A stretch of DNA of 64,000 bases from Beijerinckiaceae bacterium. Its GTDB lineage: Bacteria > Pseudomonadota > Alphaproteobacteria > Rhizobiales > Beijerinckiaceae. The stretch covers positions 54,181 to 118,180 of the forward strand of contig CANGBC010000007.1 in assembly GCA_947452005.1 (NCBI GenBank), in the 5' to 3' direction. The notes beneath the pieces are model-generated. The model was not told where the DNA came from. It was given only the letters and a program-made list of their open reading frames with translations, and ran no database searches. The position numbers and the translations under genes were made by a program. This document shows, one piece after another, positions 35,979-45,338 of this stretch; the first letter of the stretch is position 1; each line of letters opens with the position of its first letter.

Positions 35979-36006
35979 GAAAGCCCGCGTCAGACGCGGG
36001 CTTTCT
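35979..36006. terminator. Intrinsic terminator between convergent genes
   Basis: AAGCCCGCGT-CAG-ACGCGGGCTT followed by TCT; A run on the left arm, so usable for both the MFS gene and the convergent membrane protein gene. Confidence 0.8.
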
Positions 36007-36029
36007 GAGCTTTTCAGCCAATCGCTCGA

Positions 36030-36569
36030 TTAAGCGAAGGGCTCCTTGCGGGCGCCGGTGGCCAGGCCCTTGGTGGTCTGCTTCAAGATCCAGACGGCGA
36101 GCAGAACGAGCAGGCCGGAGAAAGCAATGTCGAGAACGAGCACGACTTGCTGACCGTAGGTCTTGAAAATATTCGCGGCAAAGACCGAGACGATCATGAA
36201 GGCCAGAGTGGCGATCATGGTCACAAAGAAGGTGACGAAGCCGATATAATCGATGCGCTCGTAATGGCTCTCAAACACGGTGCCCTTGGCGGCTTCCGTA
36301 TTGTAGTACCACTTGCGGGCGAGATAATTGTTGCTGAGGAACAGCACAGCGGCCGCGACGACGAGCGTGAAGAAAATCTTCACGACATCATTGCCCATCA
36401 GCATGCCGAGCAAGGGGATCAGCAGCCAGACCGTATTGGCGGCGATGATCAGATAGCAATTGCGCGCAGTGGCCTGCAGAGTCTCGAGGCTGACCGGGGC
36501 AAACTTGTCTTCTTCACGCAGCGTATAGCCCGGAACGGCAAGGAGATCGGAATTCGACAATCTGGACAC
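36030..36569 (-). CDS. Integral membrane protein of unknown function, 179 aa
   Basis: Four transmembrane helices: two near residues 45-85 and two near residues 110-165, with a polar N-terminal tail (SNSDLLAVPGYTLREED) and a short basic C-terminus. I recognise no domain. The frame runs to 36611, but GGGAAG lies six bases before a GTG at 36569, which is used. It faces the MFS gene across a shared terminator. Upstream is a divergent TctC-type gene. Confidence 0.68.
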   Translation of the reverse strand: MSRLSNSDLLAVPGYTLREEDKFAPVSLETLQATARNCYLIIAANTVWLLIPLLGMLMGNDVVKIFFTLVVAAAVLFLSNNYLARKWYYNTEAAKGTVFESHYERIDYIGFVTFFVTMIATLAFMIVSVFAANIFKTYGQQVVLVLDIAFSGLLVLLAVWILKQTTKGLATGARKEPFA

Positions 36570-36759
36570 TGTTTCTTCCCTTTTTCTTTTTCGGCTCAAC
36601 GGCCACACCAATATGTCTAGTATACATAGAAGCGTCTGGCATGGCAGCAGAGTTCACGATTCCGTGAGTCCTTTTTTAAAGCAGGCGTCGCCCGCGCGTT
36701 GAAAACCCCAGTTTCAGCCTCTAGGGTGCTCCAAACGCTCAATTAAGAGGTCTTTTGGG

Positions 36760-37737
36760 ATGAAACGTCACTTTGCCGGCCTGTTTTTGGCTCTTGCCAT
36801 GGCCACGTCCGCTGCGGCTCAGGAATGGCCGGCGCGTCAGCCCATCAAGGTCATCGTCACTTTGTCACCGGGCAGCGCCACCGATGTGCTGGCCCGTCTG
36901 GCCTTTGAACAGGTCAGCAAACAGGTCGGCCAGGCCATTGTCATTGAGAATCGTCCCGGCGCGGGCCAGCGGATCGGGGCGGCTGCGGCGGCTCGTGCCG
37001 ATGCGGATGGCTATACGCTGCTGGTCAATTCATCGACCCATACCGTTTTCCCGGCCATGTTCACCAATCTCAGCTTCGATGTGGTGCGCGATTTTGTGGC
37101 GCTGGCGCCGCTGGCCAGCATTCCCACCGTCATGGTCGTGCCGGCCTCGCGCGATTGGGCGAGCCTGGCCGATTTCGTGAAAGACGCCAAAGCCCGTCCG
37201 GGCGCCATCAATTATGGATCGGGCGGCATCGGCAATTCCACCCATTTTGCGGCCGAGCGGCTGCGTCTGGCGGCGGGCTTTGATGGCGCGCATGTGCCGT
37301 TTGCAGGTGCACCTGAAGCGATCAACGAAGTCGTAGCCGGGCGCGTCGACTTTTACTTTTCGCCTGTGCCACCGGCCCTTTCGCTCATTCGCGATGGCAA
37401 GTTGAAGCCACTCACTGTGTCGAGCGCGCGGCGCTCATCTGTTCTGCCTGATGTGCCGACCACCGTGGAGGCGGGCTACAAGGATTCGGGTTATGAATTC
37501 TGGGTGGGTGCCTTTGCGCCCGCCAAAACGCCGAAGCCCATTGTGGATCGTCTGGCCAAGGAATTGCGCGCGTCGCTTGAAAGCGCGCCGGTGCGCGAGA
37601 AATTTGCCGCCATGGGCGCTGATCCCATGCCGATGAGTGCGGCCGAGTTCGATGGTTATGTCCGCAAGGAAGTCGATCTCAATATCGCCTTGGTGAAACG
37701 GCTGGGCATCAAACCCGAAGCCGATACGGCGAAATAA
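36760..37737 (+). CDS. Tripartite tricarboxylate transporter substrate-binding protein (TctC/Bug family)
   Basis: A 325-residue periplasmic binding protein. A signal peptide (residues 1-20, ending AAA) precedes the Bug-family pattern: WPARQPIKVIVTLSPGSATDVLAR, VIENRPGAGQRIGAAAAARADADGYTLL, and LPDVPTTVEAGYKD near residue 230. These proteins bind carboxylates such as citrate or tricarballylate. No TctA or TctB membrane subunits are adjacent, which is common for Bug proteins. Own promoter region and a strong terminator. Confidence 0.92.
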   Translation: MKRHFAGLFLALAMATSAAAQEWPARQPIKVIVTLSPGSATDVLARLAFEQVSKQVGQAIVIENRPGAGQRIGAAAAARADADGYTLLVNSSTHTVFPAMFTNLSFDVVRDFVALAPLASIPTVMVVPASRDWASLADFVKDAKARPGAINYGSGGIGNSTHFAAERLRLAAGFDGAHVPFAGAPEAINEVVAGRVDFYFSPVPPALSLIRDGKLKPLTVSSARRSSVLPDVPTTVEAGYKDSGYEFWVGAFAPAKTPKPIVDRLAKELRASLESAPVREKFAAMGADPMPMSAAEFDGYVRKEVDLNIALVKRLGIKPEADTAK

Positions 37738-37767
37738 AAAAGGCCCGCTCGTGCGGGCCTTTTTCTT
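37738..37767. terminator. Bidirectional intrinsic terminator
   Basis: AAAGGCCCGC-TCGT-GCGGGCCTTTTT between the convergent TctC-type and ModA-like genes. Confidence 0.88.
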
Positions 37768-37784
37768 GTCAGGTGGCTTGCGCC

Positions 37785-38534
37785 TTATTCGACAAACGGC
37801 TCAATGCCGACTTTGCGCAAAAACGCTTCAGCGTCTTTCGAGCCCATGGTTTTGGCCAATTTCAGCGCTGTCTCAGGGTCTTTGGCATTGGTGCTGACGC
37901 CCGCTGCAAAGCCGATCCAGGTCTGCAATTCATTGGGTAACAGGCCGATCATGTCGACACCCTTCACGCCATAAATGCGTGAGGCGACCACGACCACCAT
38001 GTCAGCTGCGCCATCGGCCACAACTTCAACATTATATTCGCCGGGCATGGGCATGAGACGATCTTTCATCTCGTTTTCAATGCCAAGCTGTTTGACCAGA
38101 TTGGCGAAATAAATGCCGCTGGCGCCTTCTTCCGGATAAGCGACTTTCTTGGCTGACAGCAGGGCTTTTTTGAAAGCTTCCGCCGTGGAAATGTCTGGGC
38201 GCGGCGCGCCTTGTTTGATGCCAACGCCAATGCCAATGCGCCCGATCACGGTGCGGGTGTCAGCTTTGACCTTGCCCGCCTTGATCAGCTCATCGAGCAC
38301 AGGGGGATTGAGCACAGCGATGTCAAAGGCCTCGCCATCCAGCACGCGTTTGCGCACCTGCGGATTGACCGCGAAATCGATATTGACCTTGGTACCCGTG
38401 GACTTTTCGAACCGCTCGGACATTTCAGACACGGCGACGCGGCCACCATTGCCAGACAGAATCTTGATCTCGCCAGCTGTGGCGACAATGGGGACTAAAA
38501 TCAAAGCGGCTGCTGCCGCTGTCACGAAACGCAT
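37785..38534 (-). CDS. Periplasmic substrate-binding protein, ModA-like
   Basis: A 249-residue exported protein of the SBP_bac_11/ModA fold. Signal peptide residues 1-20 (cleavage after ATA). The mature protein starts EIKILSGNGGRVAVSEMSERFEKSTGTKVNIDF and has the typical FDIAVLNPPVLDELIKAG segment. The serine expected at the first oxyanion site is replaced by glycine-rich SGNGG, so molybdate is not certain; related proteins bind other small anions or act alone. GGAGGAAG lies just before the ATG. No permease or ATPase is next to it. Confidence 0.82.
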   Translation of the reverse strand: MRFVTAAAAALILVPIVATAGEIKILSGNGGRVAVSEMSERFEKSTGTKVNIDFAVNPQVRKRVLDGEAFDIAVLNPPVLDELIKAGKVKADTRTVIGRIGIGVGIKQGAPRPDISTAEAFKKALLSAKKVAYPEEGASGIYFANLVKQLGIENEMKDRLMPMPGEYNVEVVADGAADMVVVVASRIYGVKGVDMIGLLPNELQTWIGFAAGVSTNAKDPETALKLAKTMGSKDAEAFLRKVGIEPFVE

Positions 38535-38802
38535 GGGCTTCCTCCTGTTTTTGTTGGGGCCACGGGGCCAGTTTGGCGTGGCTTCGTCAAGTGAGGCTTG
38601 TCAGGCGCCAAGCGGGCTTTGCGCGACGCATCGCCGCGTATTTTGTAACAGTGCGCGAAACAAATACCAGAATAGGCGTAACAGCACTGATTTAGATGAA
38701 GAATTCCATACTGAATGGCTAAAAATCAGACAGGTCTTCTGTTGCGTCTGGCCCTGAGCGATGTACTTGTGAGGCAGCCATTCTGACTTCAGGGAATCAC
38801 CG

Positions 38803-40317
38803 ATGCGCGTGCCGCTCAGTCTCGCAGGCCTGTTAGGAAAGTCGCAGCTCGACGTTCAGCCGTCTAGCGCAGCACCTCCGGCTGCCTCGGACGTCGAGCG
38901 CGCTGCGGCTTCTCTCATCCGTGTTTTGGGCGGCAAGAACGAAGCGCTGCGCAATCGTTGCGAACATGTCGTTGGTTTGACGCGCGTCATCGAACCGTTG
39001 ACCAATGAATTGTCAGCCGTGTTCGTCGACTTCCAGAAAGTTGTCGCCGAGCTGCAACTGACCGCTGGTCAATTGGAAGAAACCCGCACGCATCTCGATG
39101 CGCAGCGCCAATTGTCCGAAACGCAAAGCCTCGAAATTCAGGCGCTCTTCATCAAGCTCGAAGAATTGCGCAAGGAAGGCGAGCGTCTGCTGTCGGACAA
39201 TATCGCTGGCGCGCAGAATTATTCGCTGCTCGACGAGAATTTCCGCGCCACGCGTGATCAGCTGTCTGAAAAAATCACGACGCTGCGCTCGCGCGAATTC
39301 GAGCTGGAAAATGTGAAGAATGAAAACGAGGTTCTCAACGAGGACCTCGGGCGCACCACTTTGCGTTTGCGCGAGGCTGACTTCGCCGTTGCTGAATTGC
39401 AAGATGAGCGCCGTGCCCTGAACGACAAGATGGCGCAGCAGGCCGATGAAGTGTCGTCGCTGTCACGCTCGGTTGATGATCTGACGCAGCAAAGCATGTT
39501 GCTCAAGAAGCAGCAGCTGGAAATGTCTGCCGCCGCCGACAAGAACCGCACGCGCGTGCGCTTGCTCGAAACCGATCAAGCCTCCTTGCTGGCTGAAAAC
39601 GAAGCCCTGCGTGGCGCCGTCGCCAATGCGGAAGCCCGCACGGATCAGACGCGCAGCTCTTACGAGATCAAGATCGAGGCGCTCAATTCGCGCATTCGTG
39701 TGTCCGAGCAATTGCTCGTGCAAAGCCGCGAGGAAATCCGCCGTCTGTCGGACGAGCAGGGTCGCTATTCCGAACAGGCCCGCGAGCTCGAAGTCGCGCA
39801 GGCGCGTCTGTCAGAAGTCACAAGCGATGCCAGTGCCGCAATGCGCCGGGCGGAAGACGCCGAGCGCACCTTGTCGGGCGCCAATCAGCGCAACAGCGAA
39901 CTCTTCGCCAAGCTGCAAAATGCCGAAGAGCTCAACCGTCAGGCGGCGTCGCGCATCGAGAGCATGCAATCGACCATTCTGCGCTTCGAGACCGACAGCG
40001 AGACGCGGATCCAGTCGCTGCAGGCGCGCATCAGCCAGCTCACGGAATCGCTCAGCAAAGAGCAGATCGAGCGTGGGTTTGTCGAAGGCGCGCTGGATGC
40101 CGCACGCCGCGACCGCGTGCAATTGCAACAGACGATTTTCGAGCTCAAGAGCACCAACAATCCGCAGAGTGACAGCGGCCCGCAACTCGCGGTGGACAAT
40201 GCCAAATCTGTCCTCGAAAAAGAGCTCGACGAGATCAAGTCCGATCTCATGCGCTCGCACACAGATGTGCCCACTCTGCGCAGCCGCAAGGCGGTCAAGA
40301 AGAAGGGCGACGAGTAA
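38803..40317 (+). CDS. Long coiled-coil protein of unknown function, 504 aa
   Basis: Almost all helical: heptad-rich coiled coil from about residue 75 to 465 with few breaks, preceded by a Ser/Pro/Ala-rich tail (residues 12-35) and ended by a basic tail (SRKAVKKKGDE). There is no signal peptide, membrane helix or ATPase head, so it is not an SMC protein. Such proteins serve as scaffolds in polarity, cell shape or chromosome organisation in alphaproteobacteria, but no role can be assigned from sequence. It is followed after 98 bases by the 678-residue repeat protein in the same direction. Confidence 0.75.
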   Translation: MRVPLSLAGLLGKSQLDVQPSSAAPPAASDVERAAASLIRVLGGKNEALRNRCEHVVGLTRVIEPLTNELSAVFVDFQKVVAELQLTAGQLEETRTHLDAQRQLSETQSLEIQALFIKLEELRKEGERLLSDNIAGAQNYSLLDENFRATRDQLSEKITTLRSREFELENVKNENEVLNEDLGRTTLRLREADFAVAELQDERRALNDKMAQQADEVSSLSRSVDDLTQQSMLLKKQQLEMSAAADKNRTRVRLLETDQASLLAENEALRGAVANAEARTDQTRSSYEIKIEALNSRIRVSEQLLVQSREEIRRLSDEQGRYSEQARELEVAQARLSEVTSDASAAMRRAEDAERTLSGANQRNSELFAKLQNAEELNRQAASRIESMQSTILRFETDSETRIQSLQARISQLTESLSKEQIERGFVEGALDAARRDRVQLQQTIFELKSTNNPQSDSGPQLAVDNAKSVLEKELDEIKSDLMRSHTDVPTLRSRKAVKKKGDE

Positions 40318-40388
40318 TCGTCCCCTTTGCCCCAAGCGAGGATTTTTCTCTTTTATAGCAATGGTTTGAACGCGGCATAAGATTTGCT

Positions 40389-40410
40389 GATCCCGAGAGA
40401 GAACGGGATC
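40389..40410 (+). promoter_or_regulatory. Hairpin enclosing the ribosome binding site of the 678-residue gene
   Basis: GATCCCG (40389-40395) and CGGGATC (40404-40410) form a perfect seven-base-pair stem with loop AGAGAGAA, which holds the only SD-like sequence before the ATG at 40416. It could set or gate translation. Confidence 0.5.
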
Positions 40411-40415
40411 TTGTC

Positions 40416-42452
40416 ATGCCAGTCACCATCTACAATCCGACCACGGGCCGCTATGTCACGGCTCAGGCGGTTTCGAGCAATGCGAAAAAGATGACCTCAC
40501 CGGCCGCGCTGAAAAGCAAGGTGGGCGGTCAGGCTGTTCCGCTGACGCCCACGGCGACCTCTGTCAAAGTCTCGCTCTCCAGCGCCGCCCAGGCCGTTTT
40601 GGCGGGCGCGACCAAGCTGAAGGTCGGGGAATTGCTGGCCAAGTTCCAAGATCCCAAATATTCGCCGACCGACCTGTCGGGTGTCTCGCTGTATTTGAAC
40701 AACAGTTTTAGCGAGCTGATGCCGCCTGCTGTGAGTGCGCAGGATTATAAAAAGGTGCTGAACCTGCTGACCGCTGAGGGCGGGCGCAAGCTGATGGATG
40801 TGCGCGCCAACAATGACGCGCCGGTCAAAATGGATGTGGCAACCTTCACACAATTGCAGGCTGATCTGGCTGATCCAACACTGGCCCAAGCTGGTGCGAG
40901 CAAGATAGCCGAGACATTTTTCACCACCGCCAACCTAGCCAGCAAGCCGATCACTGTGTCGGGCAATCCGGCCGATGTGGTGAAATGGTATGTGCCGGGT
41001 GCGACGGCTGGCAGCTGGACGCAGGTCACCGATGCAAGTCTGCCCAACACGCTGGATGCGACGGGCACTGTGTCCAAGACCTTGGCATCCCTGCCAACAG
41101 CGCTCAGCAGTGCCAGCCAGATCAAGGTCGAAGTTCATAGCTCCGCGCTGATGGACGTTGTCGGTAATTTTTCCGTTGATTTGCCAATGGGCAGCGGCGG
41201 TGTTGCTGATGGCGTTGATCCGGCGATCCTCGCGCGCTTCAAGCAAATGGTCGAAAGCAACAAGGCCACACGCGTGACCATTGATGGGCAATCGAGCCCG
41301 GTCACCATGTCGCCTGATACGATCAGCGCTTTGGGCCCCAAAATGGTGGCGCGCTATTCGGGCAAAGTCACGGTGGATGCCAATGCGCAAACCATGATGA
41401 ACCCGGCCAATTGGGAAAACCTGCGTTTGCTCAATAATTTTCGCGATGTGACGATCAATCTCAACACGGGCGTTCCTGCCTCCAAGACAGTGCTGTCGTC
41501 GCTCTCGCAAGCAACATCGCAAATCACTTATGGCCAGTTTGTCGGTGGGTTTAATCTGCTGGGCTCCACGAGCGTGCAGAATGCGCCGGTGGCTCTGGAG
41601 CCAACCACTTATGATGCCGCCGCCAAGACACAAAAGGTCTTGTTCTCGGGCCTGTTCAGCAATGGCGACACGCTGCAGATCAGCCTCGCCAAATCAGGCG
41701 GCGCACAGCAATCGCTGGCCGTGGGGCCGCTCACACTCGCTCAAGGCGCAAGCCCCGAGCAACAGGCCAGCGCTCTGGTGGATTCGATCAACACGGCTTT
41801 GGCGAATAATTCGGACTTTGCTGGCATCAGTGTGGCGCGCAGCGGCAATGAGCTGACATTTGCCTGGTCGGGCGCAGCGCCATCGCAAACACCGCCCATC
41901 GCCTTTATCCGCGCGACGCGTGTGACAGAAGGCGCGCCGAGTTTTGGCGTCGAGCTGACCGATGTGCCCCCCAGTGCCGCGCAAAGCCTCACCAATTATC
42001 CGCAAATCTATGGCGTGAACGTCAAAGGCGCGTCGGACCAATTGTTCATGAACAGTGATCGTCTGAATGGGCTGATCAGCAATGGGTTTGTGAAGACCAT
42101 TCAACTGACCGATTCCGGCAATGTGCGGGTGGGGGCAGGGCAGGCCTTGCGCTCCATTCCGCTGCTTCAGAAAATCGGTGGCGGCAAAATTGTGATTGCC
42201 GATTATCCGACATCGGCTTCCTCTTATGCCAATTTCACCAATGCGGCGGCCGCGAGTCTGGCCGGCGGTATTCGCATTGTTGCCAGCCCCTCGGATATTC
42301 TGGGATCATTGTCGGGTCTCACCGCTTTGGCGCGGATGGGCAAGATTTCGACGCTTACGCTGACTGGCACCAATGGTCGCCAGACCGTGATCGACAATCT
42401 CGACAGTTCCAAACTCTCTGCACTCGTCGTCAGTCTGCGCCAAGGCGGATAA
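40416..42452 (+). CDS. Repeat-containing protein of unknown function, 678 aa
   Basis: A large, Ala/Ser/Thr-rich, lysine-poor protein without an N-terminal signal peptide. It contains degenerate repeats of about 70-90 residues in which a helix is followed by a KTIQLTDSG or KISTLTLTG strand and then an IVIADYPTSAS-type strand; clear examples are residues 545-615 and 620-678, with weaker ones near 275-345. A different segment (about 400-480) has DTLQISLAKSGG then LVDSINTALANNSDFAG. The pattern recalls the beta-repeat surface or type I-secreted proteins of alphaproteobacteria, but without Ca-binding nonapeptides. Secretion route and function unknown. Confidence 0.75.
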   Translation: MPVTIYNPTTGRYVTAQAVSSNAKKMTSPAALKSKVGGQAVPLTPTATSVKVSLSSAAQAVLAGATKLKVGELLAKFQDPKYSPTDLSGVSLYLNNSFSELMPPAVSAQDYKKVLNLLTAEGGRKLMDVRANNDAPVKMDVATFTQLQADLADPTLAQAGASKIAETFFTTANLASKPITVSGNPADVVKWYVPGATAGSWTQVTDASLPNTLDATGTVSKTLASLPTALSSASQIKVEVHSSALMDVVGNFSVDLPMGSGGVADGVDPAILARFKQMVESNKATRVTIDGQSSPVTMSPDTISALGPKMVARYSGKVTVDANAQTMMNPANWENLRLLNNFRDVTINLNTGVPASKTVLSSLSQATSQITYGQFVGGFNLLGSTSVQNAPVALEPTTYDAAAKTQKVLFSGLFSNGDTLQISLAKSGGAQQSLAVGPLTLAQGASPEQQASALVDSINTALANNSDFAGISVARSGNELTFAWSGAAPSQTPPIAFIRATRVTEGAPSFGVELTDVPPSAAQSLTNYPQIYGVNVKGASDQLFMNSDRLNGLISNGFVKTIQLTDSGNVRVGAGQALRSIPLLQKIGGGKIVIADYPTSASSYANFTNAAAASLAGGIRIVASPSDILGSLSGLTALARMGKISTLTLTGTNGRQTVIDNLDSSKLSALVVSLRQGG

Positions 42453-42527
42453 GAGTCTTAACCTTCGGCTGCCTTTCGTCTATCAGAAGGGCGCAGCGGG
42501 CCTGTGCCCGCAGATGGATGGTGCGGC

Positions 42528-43607
42528 ATGAGCGCGATGGCGACAAAACTTCTGGTGCTCGAGGGTGATGGCATTGGCCCGGAAATCATAGCGGCGACGC
42601 TTGATGTTCTGCGCGCCGCCGATGCAGCCTTTCAGCTTGGCCTGTCTTTCACCCATGCCGATATCGGCTTTGCCGCGCTGAAAGCCAGCGGCACAACCTT
42701 TCCCGCCAGCGTGTTGGAACAGGCGAAAGCCGCGCAGGGGATTGTGCTGGGGCCTGTGTCGCATAATGCTTATCCGCCTGTGGCGGACGGCGGCCTCAAT
42801 CCCTCGGGCGAATTGCGCAAGCGTCTGGACCTTTACGCCAACATCCGCCCCTCGCGCACGCGCGCCTCGATCCCCGCGCCCAGCCGCCATGCGTTTGATC
42901 TGGTGGTGGTGCGCGAAAATACCGAAGGCTTTTATGCTGATCGCACCATGCATGAAGGCACCGGCGAATTCATGCCTGTGCCCGATCTCGCCATGGCCAT
43001 GCGCAAAGTCACACGCCTCGCCAGCACGCGCATTGCGCGCACGGCGTTTGAGTTGGCCATGACACGGCGCAAAAAAGTCTGCGTCGTGCACAAGGCCAAT
43101 GTGCTGCGCGTGTCAGACGGGCTGTTTCTGGATGCTGTGCGCCAGGTTGCACATGATTTTCCTGAAGTGGCCGTTGAAGAGCAATTGGTCGATGCCATGG
43201 CGGCTTTGCTTGTGCGTAATGCCAGCCCCTATGACGTGATCGTCACGACCAATATGTTTGGCGATATTTTGTCAGACGAAGCGGCCGAACTGGCCGGTGG
43301 ATTGGGCTTGGGCGCCTCTCTCAATGCGGGCGAGCAGCATGGCGTGGCGCAAGCTGCCCATGGCTCGGCCCCCTCCATTGCGGGACAGGACAAAGCCAAC
43401 CCCTCAGCGCTGATCATGTCCGCGGCCATGCTGCTGACATGGCTTGCGGGGCGGCTCAACCGCCATGAATACGCGCGTGCTGGTGCGGCTATTGAAGCCG
43501 CCGTTGATGCGACGCTGGATGATCCCGCCACACGGACGGGCGATCTTGGCGGGACGCTTGGCACGAAGGCCTATACGCAAGCCTTGATCACCCATCTGCG
43601 GGCGTGA
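42528..43607 (+). CDS. Isocitrate/isopropylmalate dehydrogenase family protein
   Basis: A 359-residue decarboxylating dehydrogenase. The family motifs are present: LEGDGIGPEIIAATLDVL, the substrate-binding arginine region (LRKRLDLYANIRPSR), VVVRENTEGFYADR, the catalytic Lys in VHKANVLRVSDGLFLD, and TTNMFGDILSDEAAELAGGLGL. The RENTEGFYA form with a short loop is closer to tartrate, homoisocitrate or 3-methylmalate-type enzymes than to LeuB, so the substrate is open. The frame begins at GTG 42504; ATG 42528 is preferred and 42537 is possible. Confidence 0.88.
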   Translation: MSAMATKLLVLEGDGIGPEIIAATLDVLRAADAAFQLGLSFTHADIGFAALKASGTTFPASVLEQAKAAQGIVLGPVSHNAYPPVADGGLNPSGELRKRLDLYANIRPSRTRASIPAPSRHAFDLVVVRENTEGFYADRTMHEGTGEFMPVPDLAMAMRKVTRLASTRIARTAFELAMTRRKKVCVVHKANVLRVSDGLFLDAVRQVAHDFPEVAVEEQLVDAMAALLVRNASPYDVIVTTNMFGDILSDEAAELAGGLGLGASLNAGEQHGVAQAAHGSAPSIAGQDKANPSALIMSAAMLLTWLAGRLNRHEYARAGAAIEAAVDATLDDPATRTGDLGGTLGTKAYTQALITHLRA

Positions 43608-43613
43608 GCTGTT

Positions 43614-45257
43614 TTAGTCGAGCGGTTCGACCTTGATAATCGAGCCGCCATGGTTCGAGCCGATCCACAACACGGGCTTGGTGCCGCGATCATCCAAAAA
43701 CGTCCGGCGGATATTGGTGGAGCGCGGCAGCAGATATTCCACAAAAGTGCCGCTCGCCACATCAAGTCGCGCGACCTGATCATTACTCATCGAGCCAGCC
43801 CAGGCCTCGCCCTTGGCATAGACGGCATCATAGGGGTTGCTCCAGGGTGTGGGCAATTTCCATTCCGTCATGCCGCCGGATTTGGGATCAAACATGCCAA
43901 TGGAATTGGCGGCATATTGGGCAAACCAGAGGCGACCTTGTTCGTCGATCATGCCGCGCCGCGGGCGTGAGCGCAGGCTGGGTGTGGGATAGACAGTCAG
44001 CATTTTGGCATCCGCATCGAATTTGCCAACGCGCGTGTTGCCGAATTCCAGCATATACGGATTGTTTTTCTGATCTGCGACCAGTCCATAGCCATTGATC
44101 GAAACACCATTGGCATCTTTGGGTTCGCCCATGTCTTCATATTGGCCCGTCTTCACGTCGATCCGGTAGAGGCTGTGGGTTTCCTGATTGTTGGTCCACA
44201 CTTTCCCGTTCACATGCGCATGTTGGGGCGAGACCATGCTCTCTTGTGTTGAGCCGGTCTGCCAGTCTTTGGGCACAGGATAGGCGGTGGCTGTTTTGGT
44301 TTTGGTGTCAAACTTTGTGACGCCCGCCTGATACATCATGGCAATCCACAAATTGCCTTCGGCATCCGCATCAATCTGCAGCGAGCCTTTGGGCGCATCG
44401 GGTTTCAACGTCGGAATTGGATAATCGGTGACTTTGCCGGTTGCCGGATCCAGCGAGCCAATGAATTGCGATCCGAAATCCGAATACCAGATCATGCCAT
44501 CCTTGGTCATGATCACATCATGGGGCTGCGCTTCGCGGCGGTTGAGATCATATTCTGTGATGACAACCTGCGTGGCGCGGCCTTTGGGGCGCGGCAATGT
44601 TTTCATCGCATAGGAATGGCTCTTCTCGGCCGATAGATTGGCGCGGGCGAGCAATTCGGAGGCGGGCTTGATGATCTGCGCATTGACGCGCGGACGCTCG
44701 CCGCGCGGTCCGGGCAAAAGCGGTTGCGGCGCGTCGGGTGTGGAGCCGGGCGAATAGGAGCCCATGCGGCGGAAAATATCAGGGAAATCGTCAGCCTTAT
44801 ATTCGGAGCCGACCACACGATGCAGCGTGTGACAGCCGGTGCAATCGGTGAGAAAATCTTTCAGCTTGTCGTCGCCGGGCATGGACATGATCCATTCGGC
44901 ACTGGTCATTTGCGTGCCGAGATCTTTTGTCTTCGTCAGCTTCACCTCAATCGGCTTGCTGTCATCAGCCAGCGTGAGGCGGGCAGGGCCATCAAGATCA
45001 TAGCCAATGGCGCGGATGGAAAGATCGTAAGTGCCCGCGCTCAACCGCCCGGTTGGAAAAACAAACTCGCCCTTGTCGTTGCTGACAACGGTCAATGTGC
45101 GATTGCTGCCATTTTGCTTGGCGCTGATCAGCACACCTTCCATGGTGCCTTCAGGCCCGCGCACGGAGCCCGACAGCTTGGGCTCGGCAGATGCGACCAG
45201 ACATGTTGAAAAAATGAGAGCAGTGGCCCCCGCAAGTGAACGCGGCCATGTGCGCAT
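43614..45257 (-). CDS. Exported cytochrome c / streptogramin-lyase-like propeller fusion
   Basis: A 547-residue periplasmic protein with three parts. After a signal peptide (cleavage after VASA, residue 24) comes a carboxypeptidase-regulatory-like beta sandwich (about 27-110, SGSVRGPEGTMEGVLISA). Then a single c-type heme site, C139-x2-C142-H143 (DCTGCH). From about residue 230 there is a Vgb/streptogramin-lyase-type beta-propeller with repeats of the form WYSDFGSQFIGSLDPATGKV, LWIAMMYQAGVTKFD and LWFAQYAANSIGMFD. Similar fusions accompany PQQ-alcohol or sugar dehydrogenases in some proteobacteria. GGGAGG lies eight bases before the ATG at 45257. Substrate unknown. Confidence 0.82.
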   Translation of the reverse strand: MRTWPRSLAGATALIFSTCLVASAEPKLSGSVRGPEGTMEGVLISAKQNGSNRTLTVVSNDKGEFVFPTGRLSAGTYDLSIRAIGYDLDGPARLTLADDSKPIEVKLTKTKDLGTQMTSAEWIMSMPGDDKLKDFLTDCTGCHTLHRVVGSEYKADDFPDIFRRMGSYSPGSTPDAPQPLLPGPRGERPRVNAQIIKPASELLARANLSAEKSHSYAMKTLPRPKGRATQVVITEYDLNRREAQPHDVIMTKDGMIWYSDFGSQFIGSLDPATGKVTDYPIPTLKPDAPKGSLQIDADAEGNLWIAMMYQAGVTKFDTKTKTATAYPVPKDWQTGSTQESMVSPQHAHVNGKVWTNNQETHSLYRIDVKTGQYEDMGEPKDANGVSINGYGLVADQKNNPYMLEFGNTRVGKFDADAKMLTVYPTPSLRSRPRRGMIDEQGRLWFAQYAANSIGMFDPKSGGMTEWKLPTPWSNPYDAVYAKGEAWAGSMSNDQVARLDVASGTFVEYLLPRSTNIRRTFLDDRGTKPVLWIGSNHGGSIIKVEPLD

Positions 45258-45338
45258 GATGATGTCCTCCCTGATATTTTTTTTGAAAGCCGCCCCCACG
45301 GCTTATGATCAGGAGCCTGTGCCAGCTCTCAGCGCGCG

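Noticed and set aside
37785..38534. Firm call as molybdate-binding ModA
   Set aside because: The first anion-binding serine region is unusual and no modB/modC lies next to it, so only a ModA-like call is given.
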